From assembly GCA_027946555.1 (NCBI GenBank), contig JAPEVC010000258.1:1-47867 (forward strand): DNA of 47,867 nucleotides. The letters run 5' to 3'. This stretch comes from Gnomoniopsis sp. IMI 355080 (Eukaryota; Ascomycota; Sordariomycetes; Diaporthales; Gnomoniaceae). Every line of letters begins with the position of its first letter. The stretch's first letter is position 1. This document shows, in pieces, positions 43,161-47,867 of this stretch. The notes beneath the pieces were generated by a model. That model was given only the letters and a program-made list of their open reading frames with translations, searched no databases and was not told where the DNA came from. A program made the position numbers and the translations under genes.

Positions 43161-44703
43161 GTCGAAGGGTGGGCGTCTTGTAAGAACCAAGGGAGCTTTT
43201 ATGAAGGGTCTACCTACGAGATGATTGAGGATCCGGGGGAGTTTGGAGTGAGGTCAGTTGGTTTTCAGGAGATGGTTGAGTTGAGGGGGATCAATGGAGT
43301 AGTAAACCTTAATCAGCCAATCTTCTTGATGCATAAATTGACTGATAAGTCGGGGTCTTGTACCGCGGAGTCGACGTCGGCAGGAAATTAAGTTGATTGT
43401 ATGGTTTCATCTTGTCCTCGATTTCCTGCCCGTTCGTAATCCTGCGCAAGGACCGGGAGGATTTTGAAAATGCAACACTGGAAGTGCCTTCCATCGTACC
43501 TTCCAAGTATTAATATAGGTTTACCCATACCAAAACTAACGTCACATCGGCATAATGCTGAGCCACACCATTCGTGATAGCCTCACTTATCAAGGAGGAA
43601 ATTTGAGCTTTCATGCAGTATCTGAATTAGCTGTCATTCTTCATATGAGAATTTTGTTATATAGACAAAGGGCCTCGGAGCTCATCAGATAGTTCAACTG
43701 CTCAATCAATTGAACAGTAACAATATCTAATAAGCCAGGTTGCTAGATATCTTGTAAACAAAAATCCTCATCATGCCGGTGGCTAATTCTGACTACCGCA
43801 TATGGATTAATTTTCCTCAAAAGTGAGGTTACCACGAATGGTAGCATTGTGGCGACCTTCCCCTGGGCACGCACCAAGGGCCTCACTTTCTCTCCTCAAG
43901 ACAACAATGCAATTCTGCGACGTTATGTGCGCAACCCCACACATCTCGAAAGAATAATCCACGCATACCCAAGTTGAGGCAGATGAATGGGATACTTCAG
44001 CACAGAGGGGCAGTCGAACCAACATCACCAACTACCACACCTATCCTTTAACATCCAAAGAGAGGAACTTCCTCCCCCCGTTAAGGTAGAATGACCATTG
44101 CAAAGTAATTTGTAATAAAAAGAACCTACTCCAGTTCCTCCTCCTTTTCCTAATTAAGGTGGGTCAAAGCTTCCTGCCCTCTCTATGGGGGTGTGTGCCC
44201 TTGAGAGCCAAGTGCAGAAATAAGAAGAATATCATGCTAGTGGAACTCCACAGGGCCCCCCAATGGGAGGAGCACATAAACACACAAAAACCCCCAATGC
44301 ACACCGAAAAAAAGAAAATTGCTCCCCGGCGATGCTGTTTCCTGTTTATTCCATATCATGAAGCTGTTTGCTTTGTATGCGGGCGCCCCGTAATTCCTCA
44401 GCAGCCCCCCCCCCAAGCCCTTGACGCCGAGAAAACTTGAGATTCCCTCTCTCCCGATTTAGCCCCTTCTTTGCCTCTCAACCCGAACAAATCCCATTCA
44501 TTGTTTCCCGCAAGACCTGTAGAATAATACATGGCTGGCAGTGTGCCATAAAAAAAAAAAAAAAAGAAGGTCCCCCCCTCCAACGCCATGCAGAATGTAA
44601 TATCACACACCAGGAAGAAGAGACGGGGCTGTTGGGAGTGTCGGAAAATAAGGTGGTAGGCCGTCCAGCGTTGTTGGTGTGTTTTGGTGGTGTGGGCGGT
44701 CTG
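43161..44703. other. Intergenic, upstream of C2H2 gene
   Basis: These 1.54 kb lie between two leftward genes. A run of 16 A is present at 44550-44565, probably in the 3' untranslated part of the next gene (a T-run on its transcript), and a C-run lies near 44404. Frames are short and without motifs. Confidence 0.5.
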
Positions 44704-47700
44704 TCACATGAAGATGCCCACCCAGGAATTATTTTGTGTGACGTCCGACTCGCAGTTGTCGACGGCACAGAAAATCTTGGCAGACTTGGCTGTAGCGGAC
44801 TGTTCGACGCGAAAGTGCATGTCCAGCTCCGCGTAATCCTTGCCCTTGGTCTTTTTGCGATTGTCGTAGCAGGACTTGCAGTAAACCTACACAGGAGGTA
44901 AATTAGCAAGTGCTGATTGGATAAAGATGTCTATATTGTAGGGCCAAGACACAGAACAGTTACTTACGTGACCACATGCTTTGACAGCCCAGAAGTGGTG
45001 TTCCTCTCGGTCCTTCTTATTCCTGGGTCGTTTGGCAGGGCGTGGACCGTCGTCCTCCTCATCATCGTACTTCAACTCGTTGTCGCAGCTGGCGCAAACA
45101 ATCTCCAGCTCTTCCCCAGTCTCGGGATCCACACCAGTATTGCGAGTGAAGCCAGGCCGAGCAGGAGGGGGCGCCTCGAACTCGGGCTTGGGAGGTGGGG
45201 GGCGTCCACCAAAACCATTAGCCTGGTAATTGAAGTCGGGCGGGTTGTCGGCAAGCGGGTTGGGATTCATGGCGAGGCCCGGGTCGCGACCGATAATAGC
45301 GATCTCGTTGGCAATACCGCGCGGCATACCGGGAAGCGCGGCAAGCAAGCCTGGCAAGTACTGTCCTCCCACGTTGCGCAAGTGACGAGCGGCAAAGCCG
45401 ATGAACTCAACACTACGTCGTCGGTCTCGGTGAGGTGGTCCAGGGACTGGGTCTGGAAGACGGCGGTTGGCGGGTATGTGCCTGAGGAAGTCGTCAAAAT
45501 CATCTGGTGGGAGGTGCTCGAGGACGTCGTCAAAGTCCTGCCCAACAAAAAGATCGTCGTCATCGTCGTCTACCACAGCTTGGAAGTCGGGTTCATCGTT
45601 TGTAAGATCGATAACGGCAGGACCGCGTTGGCTGCCTAGGAGGCTCCCATCACTGCGGGCAAGTGAAGGAGGCTGTCCATTTCCCATTCTTCTGTGATGC
45701 CTGGGACGTTGTTGAGACCGGTTGTATTGTTGGTGGGCGATGCTTTGATTCTGGAAGCCATGATTCTGCACAGGACTGTCGGGCTCTTCAGTCAGGTCGA
45801 TTAATTCAACAGCTTGGCCCCGGTTGTTATTGTTGCTGTTGCTGTTGCGATTAATGCGCTGCCTTTGTTGTTGTTGTCTTGGTTGTCGCTGCAGTGGTGG
45901 GGCATGAGGGCCATTCAACTGGCGATCAAAGACCACTTCCACCAGTTCATCATCTCCATCCATGTTTGCGTCTGATTGCTCATCCAAGTCAGAATCCAGA
46001 AAAGGGTTTCTTGCAGCCCTACGTCTCCTCTCTCTAGCGGCAGCTTCCTCTTCTTGTTGCTGCCTGACTTCCCTAAGGAGTCGGTCTCGTATCCTCCGCC
46101 GTTGACGGGCCACCCAAGGAAAAGCGTCTTCGTTTGAAGATGCTTCCCGGGCGTGTAGATCTTCTGCCCGCCCCACCGGATTCTCTTGATGGTCCTGTAG
46201 CACAATATCGCCCTCCTCGTCGGCGTATGCACCATCCAGGTGGATATGCCCTGTTGCAGGCCCACCAGCCTGGCTACCCCCGTCCCGTGATGGATCGTTG
46301 AATTCGAAGTCTTCGTCCAGGTCACTTTGAGAGAAAAGGTCGGTGTCTTCTTCGCCGCCTTGGGGCGGACTGCTGCTGCCGAGCCGAATGCCTACGCTGG
46401 GATCACTGTGGTCGTCCAGGGGTTGAACAATAGATCGTCGCGAGCGGTGCTGAGAGGTAGGCTCGCTGTCCGAAGAGTCGAGTGGATAGGGGGCAAACTC
46501 GTCGATGCTGGTGCTGTTGCTGCCGCTGCTGTTATTATTGTTTTCGTCAGAAGACAAGGGTTGGGCGTTGGAGAAGATTGGGCGGCGGGTTCGCTCTATT
46601 CCGAGACGTCGCTGAGGTTGGGGTAGAATTAGTTCGTCGGCAGAAGAGTCGGTGGAGGGATCAGAGGTGGCGGATTGGACGTCTAGAGGACTTTGAAGAA
46701 TGTCGGGTGACTGGCGGCGAGGCAGTCGTCGGTTGGGGTGGATCACTGGAGTTAGGCTGGAGAGACGTGGCGAGACACGGCGAGGATGGATGTTGTTGAA
46801 GTCGATGTCAGGGTCCGAGTGGTCGGAGAGGCGGCGGAGAGGCTGCCGATGGTGGGGTCCCCTCGGGCCAGACCGAGAACCTTGCGACGACGATGACGCC
46901 GTGACAACAGAGACGGAGCCAGGTTGCGAAGCCGTGCCTCGTGCAGACGCCGTCTCAATGTCTGAATCGTCCGAGATGGTGATCAAGTCGGAATCGGAAC
47001 CAGAGCGCAAATTGGCGTCGGACTCGTCGTGTCGTTGTTGTTCTGGTAAAAGGAGAGAGACAGGCGGTGGGGATGGGCTTAGCGTGCTGTGATCGACGTA
47101 TGCGCCGGCCGGAGGAAGTGAAGCCGTGCGGGAAGAATCCGACTGGTCGTCGTCGATGGACAACGCGGACTGTTCTCGGCTGCTCCCCTCGCCGACGTGA
47201 TCCTGACCGATGCCTGCGTTGACGTCGTCGTTGTCGTCGTCGTCATCTAGATCGTCGTACGTAGGGCTGTCAGGAATCTCGACGTCGGATTGGGACAATT
47301 GGTCGCTGTCGTCGTCTGAATCGGGGACTGCATAGATTTGAGGGTAGTGTGGGTGGCGGGGGTGGTGATGATGCTGCTGCTGCTGCACGGCGTCCTCGTC
47401 CTCAGAGTCGTCCTGCTCATCACCAACAGCACCTTCGCTTGGGCTGTGGGAAAGGTCAGAAGATCCACCCGCGCGGGGGCTCAGAAGGGGAGACAAAGGC
47501 AATGGCTGCCAATTGTCGTCGGCTGGCTCTGGATCTAGGTCGATATCCTCTTGGTCGTAAACGTCAATGTCGAGATTGTTGCTGCCGCCAAGCCCATCAT
47601 CATCGCTACGGTCCACATCAACGTCCAAACCCACGTGCTCTGGTAAATCGTACTGGTATCCCAAGTACTCGAGGTCGACGGCGTCCTCGTCCTCGTCTTC

Positions 47701-47817
47701 GTGGTGGCCAAACTGCTCGCGGTCAAGGTGGAAGCCGCCGGGGAGAGGAGAGAGGTTGTCGAAAGGAGCAGCGGCATAGGCAGCGGCAGCTCCGTAAGCA
47801 TATCCGTAGTCGCTCAT
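44704..47817 (-). CDS. Acidic SIM-containing Cys-rich finger protein, SUMO-targeted ubiquitin-ligase-like
   Basis: Two exons, 44968..47817 and 44704..44886, close in phase to 1010 residues. The 81-base intron (GTAAGT...GTGTAG) splits the finger. The first 600 residues are a long acidic, Ser/Asp-rich disordered region. Two SUMO-interacting motifs stand out: VELIDLTEE near 670 and AVIDLTNDE near 735. The C-terminus has a Cys/His-rich, RING-like finger: CASCDNEL near 908, then ACGHVYCKSC across the splice site, and a final FCAVDNCESDV...WVGIFM. This combination resembles fungal Slx5/Rfp1-type subunits of SUMO-targeted ubiquitin ligases, which ubiquitinate SUMO-coated nuclear proteins during genome maintenance. 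The finger spacing is not classical, so ligase activity is inferred. The ATG at 47817 is near the window edge, and a further 5' exon cannot be seen. Confidence 0.83.
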
Positions 47818-47867
47818 TGTCCCATGCTACTGCCCTTGTTGTGCTTTTTTGGAGGGGGACCCGGGGG

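Noticed and set aside
1..47867. Transposons, CRISPR arrays, rRNA or viral insertions
   Set aside because: No transposase, integrase, reverse transcriptase, terminal repeat pair or spaced direct repeats were recognised on either strand.

Overview
The window is nuclear DNA of a filamentous ascomycete (Pezizomycotina, probably a Sordariomycete). Genes are about 1-3 kb and are split by short GT-AG introns, mostly 50-110 bases, with CTAAC/CTGAC-type branch sites. The protein families are typical of fungi: Zn2Cys6 factor, DUF3176, Dal5-type MFS, GMC oxidase and fungal gasdermin. Exon models were built by hand from splice signals and reading phase. Where a model closes without stops, the exon coordinates are given.

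Left block (1-8.3 kb), mostly housekeeping: a large WD40 protein (-), the ribosome-rescue factor Dom34/pelota (-) and a bZIP transcription factor (+) whose 5' end is unresolved.

Accessory block (9.8-23.3 kb): a VIT/von Willebrand A protein (-) sits head-to-head with a 10-exon subtilisin-like (S8) protease (+) that has an intact Asp-His-Ser triad. The protease converges, 104 bases apart, on a HET-Q1/RCD-1-type fungal gasdermin-like gene (-). This is the two-gene layout of the known het-Q1/het-Q2 cell-death module, here with a long N-terminal region on the protease and a VIT-VWA neighbour. The 5' end of the gasdermin-like gene appears broken by a frame change. Next come a 7-exon alcohol-oxidase-like GMC oxidoreductase (-) and a single-exon alpha/beta hydrolase of the HSL type (+).

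Middle block (24.8-31.6 kb): a DUF3176 membrane protein (+), a conserved-looking low-complexity protein of unknown function (-) and a Kv-beta-like aldo-keto reductase (-) with a 23-base microexon.

Possible nutrient cluster (32.1-39.3 kb): a Zn2Cys6 regulator (-), a Dal5-family MFS transporter (-) and, divergent from it, a TauD-type Fe(II)/2-oxoglutarate dioxygenase (+). Transporter and dioxygenase share a 1.2 kb promoter with near-matches to the CYS3 sulfur-regulator site. This suggests uptake and oxidation of a sulfonate or similar compound.

Right block (39.8-47.8 kb): an unrecognised helical/acidic protein (+), a C2H2 zinc-finger protein (-) and a long acidic protein (-) with SUMO-interacting motifs and a C-terminal Cys-rich finger. 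The last resembles a SUMO-targeted ubiquitin-ligase subunit. No tRNA, rRNA, CRISPR array or transposon was recognised.
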